Positions 41,282 to 49,383 of a stretch of 64,000 nt of DNA are shown one piece after another. The notes under the pieces were generated by a model. The model was given only the letters and a program-made list of their open reading frames with translations. It was not told the origin of the DNA and searched no databases. The position numbers and the translations under genes were made by a program. Positions within the stretch are counted from its first letter, which is position 1, and every line of letters begins with the position of its first letter. Origin of the DNA: Dethiosulfatibacter aminovorans DSM 17477 (lineage in GTDB: Bacteria; Bacillota; Clostridia; Tissierellales; Dethiosulfatibacteraceae); the NCBI RefSeq assembly GCF_900142005.1, contig NZ_FQZL01000012.1, positions 42,359-106,358 on the forward strand, given 5' to 3'.

Positions 41282-42467
41282 ATTTTTTAATATTTTTAAT
41301 TATATCTTCAAACAATTCAATGAATTTATCAATTTCTTCAAAGGTAATATTTAGAGCTGGCACTATTCTCACTATATTTCCTGCCGTTACATTGAGAAGC
41401 ATCTTTCTTTTCATACCCTCTTCTTTTATGAGGTTGGCATATTCTCCTGTATTGATACCAAGCATCAGGCCCTTGCCCCTTACTTCCTTGATTATGCCCG
41501 GATATTTTTCAGACAGCTCATTAACCTTGTTCCTTATATAATTTTCTTTTTCTACAACTCCATCAAGAAGTTCCTTGCTTAAAGTTTCCTTGACTACAAC
41601 CAATCCTACTGCACAGGCAACCGGACTAGGTCCAAAGGTTGTTCCATGGTCTCCCGGGACAAGAACGTCGCAGCATCTTTCACCGGCAAGAACCGCTCCT
41701 ACCGGAAATCCTCCTCCAAGACCCTTGGCTACTGTTACCATATCAGGAACTACATCATAGTTTTCACATGAAAGGAATTTTCCAGTCCTTCCAATTCCAG
41801 CCTGGATTTCATCCACTATTAAGAGAAAATCATACTCCAGAGAAAGCTTCTTCACTTCCTGTAAAAATTCCTTGTCCACCTCAACTATTCCACCTTCTCC
41901 TTGAATAGCTTCAATAAACACAGCACACACATCTTCATCTATTAATGATTTGATGCTTTCTATACTGTTGAAATCAAAATAGTCCACTCCAGGAATAAGG
42001 GGTTCGAAACTTTCCTGATATTTTTTCTGACCAGTCAAGGCAAGACTTCCACAAGTTCTTCCGTGGAATGAGTTGTGAGCAGAAAGAATTTTTATCTTCT
42101 TTTCAGATTTTGACCTTCCATATTTTCTAGCTATTTTTATAGCAGCTTCGTTTGACTCTGCTCCTGAATTTGTGAAAAACACCTTTTCAGCAAATGTATT
42201 TTCCACCAATAGCTTTGCCAACTCAACCACAGGCTCGGATGCAAAGTAGTTTGACACGTGGATGTATTTTCCTATCTGCTCGAAGGCAGCCTTCATTATC
42301 CCTTCATTTTTGTGTCCAAGGCTGTTTACGGCAATACCACTGAACATGTCAAGATATACATCACCGTTTATATCTGTTACATAAACTCCATCACCTTCAA
42401 CTATCTCTATTGGAGTTCTGTTGTATGTATTAATGATATACTTACTATCGTTTTTTAAAAAACCCAT
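41280..42467 (-). CDS. class III aminotransferase, likely N-acetyl-diaminopimelate aminotransferase
   Basis: A 395-residue PLP enzyme of the acetylornithine/succinylornithine aminotransferase (ArgD) family: FFTNSGAESNEAAIKIARK, SFHGRTCGSLALTG, LLIVDEIQAGIGRTG and the PLP lysine in VTVAKGLGGGFPVG. By sequence alone it would be called ArgD. No argA, argB, argC or argJ lies nearby; instead it starts 16 nt after dapH, in a lysine gene cluster. The acetylase lysine pathway needs an aminotransferase acting on N-acetyl-2-amino-6-oxopimelate directly after DapH, so that role is inferred. CGAGGTGATTTT precedes the ATG. Confidence 0.88.
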   Translation of the reverse strand: MGFLKNDSKYIINTYNRTPIEIVEGDGVYVTDINGDVYLDMFSGIAVNSLGHKNEGIMKAAFEQIGKYIHVSNYFASEPVVELAKLLVENTFAEKVFFTNSGAESNEAAIKIARKYGRSKSEKKIKILSAHNSFHGRTCGSLALTGQKKYQESFEPLIPGVDYFDFNSIESIKSLIDEDVCAVFIEAIQGEGGIVEVDKEFLQEVKKLSLEYDFLLIVDEIQAGIGRTGKFLSCENYDVVPDMVTVAKGLGGGFPVGAVLAGERCCDVLVPGDHGTTFGPSPVACAVGLVVVKETLSKELLDGVVEKENYIRNKVNELSEKYPGIIKEVRGKGLMLGINTGEYANLIKEEGMKRKMLLNVTAGNIVRIVPALNITFEEIDKFIELFEDIIKNIKK

Positions 42468-42483
42468 AAAATCACCTCGGTTC

Positions 42484-43203
42484 CTAATCCATGTCTCTCA
42501 AATCATCAAGAAGCTTTGTCTTTTCTTCAGTCTTTTCATCCTTCATCTTAACAACTTTAGCCGGTGATCCTGCAACAACCGCTCCCGCAGGTACATCTTC
42601 AGTTACTATTGCTCCAGCAGCAACAACTGCGCCCTTTCCAACTCTTACACCTTCAAGCAGAACTGCATTTGCTCCCACAAGAACATCATCTTCTACGATT
42701 ACAGGCGTCTTTGACGGCGGTTCAAGGACTCCTGCCACAACTGCACCGGCACCTATATGCGCATTCTTTCCTATAGTTCCTCTGGCACCTACTACTGCAC
42801 CCATGTCTATCATCGTACCTTCACCTATTTCGGCTCCAATGTTTATTGTAGCACCCATCATGATTACAGCACCCTTGCCTATCGAAACCCTGTCTCTAAT
42901 TGTAGCACCAGGCTCGATTCTTGCTGGAATCTCATTTGTATCCAGAAGAGGTATTGCAGAGTTTCTTCTGTCATATTCCAGTTCATATTCCTCTATGTTT
43001 GCAGCATTTTTGTCTATTATTGACTTTACAACATCATATTCACCAAATACTACAGCACTTTTTTCAGTTCCAAAAACCTTGCAACCAGCAAAATCAATTT
43101 TGTCTAAAGCTCCATTTACGTAAAATTTTACCGGTGTCGCCTTTTCTGCGTCCTTAATGAATTTGGCAATTTCATAAGGATCTGTCATCTTTTTTTGTTC
43201 CAT
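42484..43203 (-). CDS. dapH: tetrahydrodipicolinate N-acetyltransferase
   Basis: Acetylates 2,3,4,5-tetrahydrodipicolinate, committing lysine synthesis to the acetylase branch. The N-terminal DapH domain is residues 1-90 ([19 protein letters not shown]) and the C-terminal left-handed beta-helix has hexapeptide repeats ([24 protein letters not shown] and following, within about 95-215). 239 residues. AAGAGGAGCT lies before the ATG. First gene of the dapH-aminotransferase pair; it follows the dapB terminator, so it needs its own promoter in the 132-bp AT-rich gap, where TTGATA near 43316 is only a weak candidate. Confidence 0.95.
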   Translation of the reverse strand: MEQKKMTDPYEIAKFIKDAEKATPVKFYVNGALDKIDFAGCKVFGTEKSAVVFGEYDVVKSIIDKNAANIEEYELEYDRRNSAIPLLDTNEIPARIEPGATIRDRVSIGKGAVIMMGATINIGAEIGEGTMIDMGAVVGARGTIGKNAHIGAGAVVAGVLEPPSKTPVIVEDDVLVGANAVLLEGVRVGKGAVVAAGAIVTEDVPAGAVVAGSPAKVVKMKDEKTEEKTKLLDDLRDMD

Positions 43204-43335
43204 ACATAGCTCCTCTTTATTTTTAGCTTAAGAAAGTTAAATGTACATAACCCCTTGTTCTATAATTTAATAATTAATAATATAACATATTTACTATTAA
43301 TATTCTACCGTTTTTTCGTATCAATATAAACCGGC

Positions 43336-43378
43336 AAAAAACAAAAGGAACCATAGATTTCTGACCCTTTTGTTTTTT
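43336..43378 (-). terminator. terminator after dapA-dapB
   Basis: AAAAAACAAAAGG and CCTTTTGTTTTTT form a 13-bp stem around 17 nt, with the T run in the distal arm on the minus strand. Confidence 0.7.
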
Positions 43379-43385
43379 GGGGTAT

Positions 43386-44138
43386 TTATCCTATCATGTC
43401 GTTCATATCGTAGAAGCCTGGTTCCTTGTCTGCCATAAATTCAGCAGCCTTTATGGAGCCAATTGCAAAAACCTTCTTTGATGTTGCAGTATGTCTAATC
43501 TGAATTATTTCATCAACACCTGCAAACATGACTTCATGCTCACCAGCAATAGTACCGCCTCTGATAGCATGTACGCCTATCTCTTTTTCCCGTCTTTTTG
43601 TGTCGTTTCCTTCCCTGCCGTAAACAAGATCACATCTTTCATTCAATGTGTCGTTAATTGCCCTGAGAAGCATCTTTGCAGTGCCGCTTGGGGAATCCAC
43701 TTTCTTGTTGTGGTGTTTTTCCATAAGCTCTATATCATAGCCGTCCTCGAGAAGTTCAGCTGCCTTTTCAATAAGCTTGATCATTACATTTATTCCATAT
43801 GACATGTTTGCACTTCTGAATACCGGAATCTTTTTGGATGCTTCCATTACGGCTTCCATATCCTTGTCATTGTATCCTGTTGTGGCAAGAACCACAGGCT
43901 TGTTGTTTTTTATTGCATAATCCAGAAGAGGAAGCAGTACGTTCCTGCTTGAAAAATCAATTATGGCATCTATGTCCTCCTTGATATCCTCAAAAGAATC
44001 GTATACGGGGTAGTCTCCCTGTCTGGCTATTCTGTCAACTCCAGCCACTATGCAGCAGGTATCCCTTTCATCCGCCTGGGATGAAATAACTCTTCCCATT
44101 GCTCCATCGCAGCCCACCATTAGTATTTTTGTACTCAT
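43386..44138 (-). CDS. dapB: 4-hydroxy-tetrahydrodipicolinate reductase
   Basis: NAD(P)H reductase of the lysine/DAP pathway. N-terminal dinucleotide fold (KILMVGCDGAMGRVIS), the family motif ELMEKHHNKKVDSPSGTAKM (about residues 137-156) with catalytic His and Lys, and a C-terminal VFAIGSIKAAEFM. 250 residues. The N-terminal Gly-rich loop reads VGCDGAMGR rather than the usual GxxGRMG, a minor variation. It starts 2 nt after dapA; AAGGAGATAATT precedes the ATG. Confidence 0.95.
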   Translation of the reverse strand: MSTKILMVGCDGAMGRVISSQADERDTCCIVAGVDRIARQGDYPVYDSFEDIKEDIDAIIDFSSRNVLLPLLDYAIKNNKPVVLATTGYNDKDMEAVMEASKKIPVFRSANMSYGINVMIKLIEKAAELLEDGYDIELMEKHHNKKVDSPSGTAKMLLRAINDTLNERCDLVYGREGNDTKRREKEIGVHAIRGGTIAGEHEVMFAGVDEIIQIRHTATSKKVFAIGSIKAAEFMADKEPGFYDMNDMIG

Positions 44139-44140
44139 AA

Positions 44141-45025
44141 TTATCTCCTTACAAGACCGATTTTATTCATTGATTTAAGAAGTGTTTCCTTATTTGCTTC
44201 AGACATCTCATAAAGCGGCATTCTCAATTCTCCCACATCGAAGCCCATCATGTTCATGCATGTCTTTACAGGAATAGGGTTTACCTCTATGAAAAGACTT
44301 CCTATCATATCGTTCAACTCAAGCTGGATTCTTCTTGATTCTTCGATATTTCCTTCGTGAAATTTCATTACCATATCATGTACCTCGGCAGGCATCACAT
44401 TTGAAATTACAGATATTACACCTCTTGCTCCAAGTGACATGAGGGGTACCACCATGTCGTCATTTCCTGAATAAATTGCAAAATCAGTTCCTGCAAGCTT
44501 GCTCATGACCTCTGCAGCATAACTTATATCTCCTGTAGCATCCTTCATAGCCACTATGTTCTTGATCTTAGAAATTTCCACTACAGTATCAGCTTCAATT
44601 CTAAGACCTGTTCTTCCAGGTACATTGTATATTATGATAGGAATGTCCACTCTTTCGGCTATGAACCTGTAGTGGTTTACCAGACCCCTCTGAGTAGTCT
44701 TGTTGTAATATGGCGTAACGAGCATAATTCCATCTACACCAATACTTACAGCATACTGGCTAAGCTGCAGGCAAAATGCCGTATCGTTGCTTCCGGTTCC
44801 TGCTATTACAGGCACTCTTCCATCAACTCTTTCCACACAGTACTTCATTACCTTCTTATGCTCTGCATCACTAAGGGTAGATCCTTCACCCGTAGTTCCA
44901 CAAGTTATTATTGCATCTATTCCCTTCTCTATCTGCCAATCTATCAACTCACCGTACTTGTCAAAATCAACCTCTCCGTTTCTAAAAGGTGTTACTATCG
45001 CTGTTCCTGCTCCATCAAATAACAT
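44141..45025 (-). CDS. dapA: 4-hydroxy-tetrahydrodipicolinate synthase
   Basis: Condenses aspartate semialdehyde with pyruvate, the first committed step of lysine synthesis. Schiff-base aldolase fold: GTTGEGSTLSDAEH (residues 43-56), YNVPGRTGLRIEADT and the catalytic lysine in IVAMKDATGD. The ATG at 45025 has TTGGAGGATACAATT in front; a TTG five codons upstream overlaps that site. 294 residues. Expression is governed by the lysine riboswitch about 190 nt upstream. Confidence 0.96.
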   Translation of the reverse strand: MLFDGAGTAIVTPFRNGEVDFDKYGELIDWQIEKGIDAIITCGTTGEGSTLSDAEHKKVMKYCVERVDGRVPVIAGTGSNDTAFCLQLSQYAVSIGVDGIMLVTPYYNKTTQRGLVNHYRFIAERVDIPIIIYNVPGRTGLRIEADTVVEISKIKNIVAMKDATGDISYAAEVMSKLAGTDFAIYSGNDDMVVPLMSLGARGVISVISNVMPAEVHDMVMKFHEGNIEESRRIQLELNDMIGSLFIEVNPIPVKTCMNMMGFDVGELRMPLYEMSEANKETLLKSMNKIGLVRR

Positions 45026-45218
45026 AATTGTATCCTCCAATTTTTATTTTTTTATTTAATCTGATTTTTGCTTGATGCATATTGTTTTCATTTTTATATT
45101 TCAAGTGTTTTTTCATTAAGGTCAGACAAGTCAAATCCAACACAAAAATCGACCCCCTTTGGAATTATTATTTAAAACAATAGATACAAAGAAGGTCGAC
45201 TTCAATGACAATTTATAC

Positions 45219-45412
45219 AAAAAAGCCATGAGTAAAAACTCATGACTAATAATCATCTAATTCTTACCCCCATGTATCACAGCACTCCCTAGACAGTGGG
45301 TCTGTTTCGGACAGTGCCATACTTGTTCAGCATAGCCCCAATATACATTTAGTATATTTCGGCGACAGTCCCTTTCCCCTTAAGTACTCTTGACTAATCG
45401 CGGCCTCTGTAA
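45219..45412 (-). ncRNA. lysine riboswitch (L-box) of dapA-dapB
   Basis: The minus strand contains conserved L-box elements in order: AGAGGCCGCGA (45399-45409), an AGTACTTAAGGGGAAAGG region (about 45373-45391), CTGTCGCCGAAATA, and a closing portion before an intrinsic terminator (CATGAGT and ACTCATG with T6 at 45219-45246). Lysine binding would favour the terminator and shut off dapAB. The gap from its end to the dapA ribosome binding site (about 45036-45218) holds nothing else I can assign. Confidence 0.92.
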
Positions 45413-45434
45413 TACACATATTCAAGTTTGTTAA

Positions 45435-45463
45435 ATGTTAACAGAAAGAAATTACTTTGTCAA
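45435..45463 (-). promoter_or_regulatory. sigma-A promoter of the lysine riboswitch
   Basis: TTGACA (45458-45463), 17-bp spacer, TAACAT (45435-45440); start near 45428, some 18 nt before the riboswitch P1 region. Confidence 0.7.
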
Positions 45464-45559
45464 CTGTTTATGCAATATTTAATCCATAATATTGCTGTTG
45501 AAAACAGGTGTGTTAGCAAAACACACGAAAAACCATTTTCCAGTTGATTTCATGGAACA

Positions 45560-45579
45560 GGCACCGTAAAACCGGTGCC
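45560..45579 (-). terminator. hairpin after the amidohydrolase gene
   Basis: GGCACCG and CGGTGCC pair around TAAAAC; no good T run on the minus strand, so only a weak terminator candidate. Confidence 0.4.
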
Positions 45580-45584
45580 CAGAT

Positions 45585-46715
45585 TTATTCTATAACTGAT
45601 TTGTATTTCAACAGATTTATATATGAATCTATGCCGTTTTTAATAACCTGGTCATCAGCCTGGAATCGGCTGTTGTGAAGTGGTTGTATAAATCCTTTCT
45701 CCTCGTTTTTTGATCCAAGGAAGAAAAATACTCCTGGATATTCAGCCTGATAAAAAGAGAAATCCTCTCCCGTCATGTAAGGTTTGACTATTTCCACAAC
45801 ATTACCCTGTGATTTTATAAATTCCTCAGTAAGCTTTTCATCGTTGTCAACAGGCTTGTAAAAATCCGTTATCCTCACTTCTATTTCCATTTCATATGCC
45901 TTTGCTATACCCTCGCATATGGTAGCTATCCTTTCCTTGATCCTGTCATATACTTCCTGTCTGAAGGCTCTAATTGTTCCTCCCATTTCTACTTTCCCGG
46001 GAATTACATTATGAACAGAACCACCCCTAATATATCCTACGGTAACAACGGCATCATCTATTGGTTCTATGTTCCTGCTTACAATGCTCTGAAGAGATGA
46101 TATCACCTGGGAAGATATGAATATAGGATCTATTGCACTGTTTGGCACTGCTCCATGTCCTCCCTTTCCTATGAGGTCCAGTTCAAATTCACCGGACATT
46201 GCCATTAATGGACCCGGCTTGACTCCTATTTTCCCCTGATCCAGATATGGCCAGATATGAAGGCCGTATATTTCCGTGATATTGAATCTGTCAAGCTTTC
46301 CACTTTCAACAATTGGTCTTGCTCCTCCAGGACTTTCTTCCGCCGGCTGGAATATGAATACAATATTGCAGGATGTCTCTACATCCTTAAGATATTCCGC
46401 AAATCCTAAAAGAACGGCTATGTGATAATCGTGGCCGCAGCCATGCATATATCCTTCATGCTCGGATTTCGTTTCTCCAACCGTTTCTTCCTGTATGGCA
46501 AGAGCATCTATGTCTGCTCTGAAAGCTATGGAAGATGATTCATCAGTTCCCTTTTTATATGCTATGGCTCCTGTTTCCAGTGCCGCCTCCACTTCATAGC
46601 CCATTACCTTTAAAGCATTCAATATATATTCCGTAGTCTTGAATTCCTTCATTCCCACTTCCGGTATCTTGTGCAATTCTTTTCTGTACTCCACTGCCCT
46701 GGTGTAATAATCCAT
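45585..46715 (-). CDS. M20 family amidohydrolase, probable N-acetyldiaminopimelate deacetylase
   Basis: A 376-residue metallo-amidohydrolase of the M20D (hippurate hydrolase/IAA-amino acid hydrolase/DapL) group. Metal-binding motifs: RADIDALAIQE, HGCGHDYHIAVLLG and FIFQPAEESPGGA, plus GEDFSFY near the C-terminus. Members remove acyl groups from amino acids. Its location beside the dap genes makes N-acetyl-LL-diaminopimelate the best substrate guess, which would complete dapA, dapB, dapH, aminotransferase and deacetylase within 5.5 kb. It is transcribed separately, upstream of the lysine riboswitch. AAGGAGAAAATT precedes the ATG. Confidence 0.88.
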   Translation of the reverse strand: MDYYTRAVEYRKELHKIPEVGMKEFKTTEYILNALKVMGYEVEAALETGAIAYKKGTDESSSIAFRADIDALAIQEETVGETKSEHEGYMHGCGHDYHIAVLLGFAEYLKDVETSCNIVFIFQPAEESPGGARPIVESGKLDRFNITEIYGLHIWPYLDQGKIGVKPGPLMAMSGEFELDLIGKGGHGAVPNSAIDPIFISSQVISSLQSIVSRNIEPIDDAVVTVGYIRGGSVHNVIPGKVEMGGTIRAFRQEVYDRIKERIATICEGIAKAYEMEIEVRITDFYKPVDNDEKLTEEFIKSQGNVVEIVKPYMTGEDFSFYQAEYPGVFFFLGSKNEEKGFIQPLHNSRFQADDQVIKNGIDSYINLLKYKSVIE

Positions 46716-46795
46716 AATTTTCTCCTTAACAATAAATATATCGGGTCATTTAGCCTGATGATTTTTCAACCCTTGTAATTCTTTCAAATATTTCT

Positions 46796-46827
46796 AAAAA
46801 AAGTAGACCGTGAGATTATTCACGGTC
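46796..46827 (-). terminator. terminator-like hairpin in the amidohydrolase leader
   Basis: GACCGTGA and TCACGGTC with a 6-nt loop, followed on the minus strand by TACTTTTTTT. It lies downstream of the likely promoter (46873-46900) and upstream of the gene, so it could attenuate expression; no recognised sensor domain is seen. Confidence 0.6.
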
Positions 46828-46872
46828 CTGGCAAAAAATTTAAGAGGCATAACAACTTTCGTTGTTCCTATC

Positions 46873-46900
46873 ATTATAACACAATTCTTTTTTCAATCAA
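46873..46900 (-). promoter_or_regulatory. promoter of the amidohydrolase gene
   Basis: TTGATT (46895-46900), 16-bp spacer, TATAAT (46873-46878) on the minus strand. Confidence 0.55.
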
Positions 46901-46915
46901 ACATTAAATTAAAAT

Positions 46916-46950
46916 TCTCAGGACATCCAACCTCACAAATTTTCGGTCAA
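46916..46950. repeat. short dispersed intergenic motif, copy C
   Basis: TCTCAGGACATCCAACC then CACAAATTTTCGGTC. Aligns with copies at 27216-27252 and 41202-41238; this one has diverged at its right end where it meets the ilvE terminator T run. Confidence 0.45.
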
Positions 46951-46983
46951 AAAAAAAGTTGCAGTTCTAAATGACCTGCAACT
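46949..46983 (-). terminator. Rho-independent terminator of the buk-ilvE operon
   Basis: AGTTGCAG (46957-46964) and CTGCAACT (46976-46983), then about eight T on the minus strand, 35 nt after the ilvE stop. Confidence 0.85.
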
Positions 46984-47018
46984 TCCTTGAACAATCGTTG
47001 TTATGCCTTGTAAAAATA

Positions 47019-48041
47019 TTATTTAACCTTGTAAATCCAGCCTTCCGGCGCTTCAATATCTCCCAATTGTATGCCTGTTAGAATATCGTATAGTTTTTTT
47101 GTTACTGGTCCAACTTCTGTCTCCGAATGGAATACATGCTTGATTCCATTGTGGCTTATGGCACCAATAGGTGTTATTACAGCTGCAGTACCGCATGCTC
47201 CGGCTTCCTTGAATTCATCTATATTGTCTATTTCAACATCCCTTTCCTCGGCTTTCATATTCATATAATTTTTCGCCAGGTAAAGAAGGGAATATTTGGT
47301 AATGCTGGGCAATATGGAAGGCGATTTCGGTGTTACAAAAACATCATCCTTTGTAATCCCAAAAAAGTTTGCAGCTCCAACTTCCTCAATCTTTGTATGA
47401 GTGGCAGCATCAAGATATATGCAATCTGCAAATCCTGCATCCACTGCTTCCTGATGAGCCTGAAGACTGGCAGCGTAGTTTCCGCCTACCTTTGCAGCTC
47501 CAGTACCCATTGGCGCTGCTCTGTCATAATCCGTAGTAATGAAGTTCACAGGTTTCATCCCACCCTTGAAATATGCTCCGACAGGAACACAGAATACACA
47601 GAATATGTATTCAGGTGCAGGACTAACCCCTACTTTGTGACCGGTTCCAAACATGAATGGTCTTAAATACAGTGAAGCCCCGGTTCCGTAAGGAGGTACA
47701 AAATGTTCATTGGCCTTTACAACCTGAATGCATGCATCAATGAATTTATCCACAGGCATTTCAGGCATCATTATCTTTTTACAGCTTTTCTGCATTCTCT
47801 TTGCATTTTCATCAGGTCTGAAAAGTTGTATGGAACCATCCTTGGTTCTGTATGCCTTCAATCCTTCAAAACACTGCTGCCCATAATGCAAGCCAGTTGA
47901 AGCTTCACTTATTCTAAGGAAGTTATCTTCAACAAGCTCTCCCTCGTCCCATACTCCGTTCTTCCATGTAGATATATATCTATAATCCGTTTTAATGTAA
48001 CCAAATCCAAGTTCTTGCCAGTTTATCTCAGTTTTGTTCAT
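47019..48041 (-). CDS. ilvE: branched-chain amino acid aminotransferase
   Basis: Fold-type IV PLP aminotransferase interconverting Leu, Ile, Val and their 2-oxoacids. Features: [20 protein letters not shown] (residues 50-69), [11 protein letters not shown], the PLP lysine in [14 protein letters not shown] and [10 protein letters not shown] near the cofactor site. ATG at 48041 follows AAGGTGATAATA; a GTG three codons earlier is part of that site. 340 residues. It is the last gene of a catabolic operon behind a sigma-54 promoter, so here it most likely feeds branched-chain amino acids into oxidation rather than synthesis. Confidence 0.95.
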   Translation of the reverse strand: MNKTEINWQELGFGYIKTDYRYISTWKNGVWDEGELVEDNFLRISEASTGLHYGQQCFEGLKAYRTKDGSIQLFRPDENAKRMQKSCKKIMMPEMPVDKFIDACIQVVKANEHFVPPYGTGASLYLRPFMFGTGHKVGVSPAPEYIFCVFCVPVGAYFKGGMKPVNFITTDYDRAAPMGTGAAKVGGNYAASLQAHQEAVDAGFADCIYLDAATHTKIEEVGAANFFGITKDDVFVTPKSPSILPSITKYSLLYLAKNYMNMKAEERDVEIDNIDEFKEAGACGTAAVITPIGAISHNGIKHVFHSETEVGPVTKKLYDILTGIQLGDIEAPEGWIYKVK

Positions 48042-48064
48042 TATTATCACCTTATTTTATTTTT

Positions 48065-48622
48065 TTAAACCAGGGTTGCCTGCTTTTTTACAGCCTCCGC
48101 GCCTCTTTTCAATGCTTCTTCATTAAGGGGGATGAATTTAGCCTTGCTCTCGCCAAATACTTTAGTAAAGGCTTTTATTATGGATTCAGGCTTAACAGCC
48201 TTTGTAAGCTCAAGATATGCTCCAAGCATAACCATGTTTGCTGCCTTTGAATTTCCAATATCCATTGCGATTTCATTTGCATCGATATAATATGCTAAAA
48301 TATCATCTCTTGTAGCTTCTTTTTCTATCAAGGACTTGTTTATTATAAGCTTGCCATTTGGAGCAAGATGGCTTTCAAATTTGTCCATAGAAGGAAGATT
48401 CATTACAATTGCCGCAGTTGCATCATTTGTAATTATTGGTGATCCGATAAGCTTTTCCGAAACTATAACATCACAATTCGCAGTACCACCTCTCATCTCA
48501 GGTCCATATGAAGGAAGCCATGAAACCTGTTTATCCTCAAGCATTCCAGCATAAGCCAGCAATTTTCCAATAGCCATAACTCCCTGCCCGCCAAATCCTG
48601 CCATTATTACTTTTTCCAACAT
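48065..48622 (-). CDS. 2-oxoacid:ferredoxin oxidoreductase, gamma subunit
   Basis: The 185-residue gamma subunit carries MAGFGGQGVMAIGKLLAYAGM at the N-terminus and SWLPSYGPEMRGGTANCDV, both typical of KorC/VorC-type subunits. In the complex it helps bind CoA. Its ATG shares a base with the beta stop. With alpha, beta and the ferredoxin-like delta it would oxidise branched-chain 2-oxoacids to acyl-CoA with reduction of ferredoxin. Confidence 0.93.
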   Translation of the reverse strand: MLEKVIMAGFGGQGVMAIGKLLAYAGMLEDKQVSWLPSYGPEMRGGTANCDVIVSEKLIGSPIITNDATAAIVMNLPSMDKFESHLAPNGKLIINKSLIEKEATRDDILAYYIDANEIAMDIGNSKAANMVMLGAYLELTKAVKPESIIKAFTKVFGESKAKFIPLNEEALKRGAEAVKKQATLV

Positions 48623-49383
48623 TATTTTTCCTCCTCATAATCCCTTAAATTTCCAATTGGATAGTAGGGAATCATATTATCCTCCAGCCATTTCAGAGCG
48701 TCTACAGGTGTAAGGCCCCAGTTGGTAGGACATGTAGAAAGAACTTCAACTATTGCAAATCCTTTGCCTTCAAGCTGGCACTGGAAAGCTCTCTTTATTG
48801 CTTTTTTTGCCTTTCTCACCGCGGCAGGGGTATGTACCGATACTCTCTCAACAAATTTTGCTCCATCTATTGTTGCCAGCATTTCCACAACCTTGAGAGG
48901 TCTTCCTGAATGCTCGACAGTCCTTCCAAGAGGTGCAGTCGTAGCTTTTTGTCCTATTAGTGTTGTAGGTGCCATCTGTCCGCCTGTCATGCCATATATT
49001 GCATTGTTCACAAAAATAGTAGTTATTTTTTCTCCTCTGTGAGCTGCATGCACTATCTCGGCTGTCCCTATTGAAGCAAGGTCTCCGTCCCCCTGATATG
49101 CAAACACAACATTTTCAGGTCTGACTCTCTTTATTCCTGTCGCAACTGCCGGAGCCCTTCCGTGGGCTGCCTGATGAGTATCCATATTGAAATACTTATA
49201 TGCAAGAGCAGAGCATCCAACAGGAACAACTCCTATGGTATCACCAAGAACTCCAAGTTCTACAAGCACTTCACCAACAAGCTTGTGTATTATTCCATGG
49301 GTACATCCCGGGCAATAGTGCAACTGAGTGTCGGTCAATGCCTTTGTTTTTTCATATACTACTGTAGGTGTTTTTGTAGCCAT
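48622..49383 (-). CDS. 2-oxoacid:ferredoxin oxidoreductase, beta (TPP-binding) subunit
   Basis: 253 residues with HYCPGCTHGIIHK at the N-terminus and the thiamine diphosphate motif GDGDLASIG followed by VNNAIYGMTGGQ, which binds Mg-TPP. Carries out decarboxylation of the 2-oxoacid. Overlaps both neighbours by one base (TAATG), giving strict coupling with alpha and gamma. Confidence 0.94.
   Translation of the reverse strand: MATKTPTVVYEKTKALTDTQLHYCPGCTHGIIHKLVGEVLVELGVLGDTIGVVPVGCSALAYKYFNMDTHQAAHGRAPAVATGIKRVRPENVVFAYQGDGDLASIGTAEIVHAAHRGEKITTIFVNNAIYGMTGGQMAPTTLIGQKATTAPLGRTVEHSGRPLKVVEMLATIDGAKFVERVSVHTPAAVRKAKKAIKRAFQCQLEGKGFAIVEVLSTCPTNWGLTPVDALKWLEDNMIPYYPIGNLRDYEEEK

Larger units (their letters stand above)
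46845..47008. repeat. inverted repeat pair flanking the ilvE-amidohydrolase gap
   Basis: AGGCATAACAAC (46845-46856) reappears inverted as GTTGTTATGCCT (46997-47008), with partial extension of the match (TTCGTTGTTC against GAACAATC). The roughly 164-bp segment between contains the ilvE terminator, motif copy C and a promoter. It could be a small mobile element or a remnant leader. Confidence 0.4.

Noticed and set aside
42491..43123. 210-codon open frame opposite dapH
   Set aside because: Antisense shadow of the hexapeptide-repeat region; low-complexity Thr/Ala/Pro composition.
46794..46850. 18-codon ORF in the amidohydrolase leader that overlaps the T-tailed hairpin
   Set aside because: No ribosome binding site and no run of codons for one relevant amino acid, so it does not qualify as a leader peptide.
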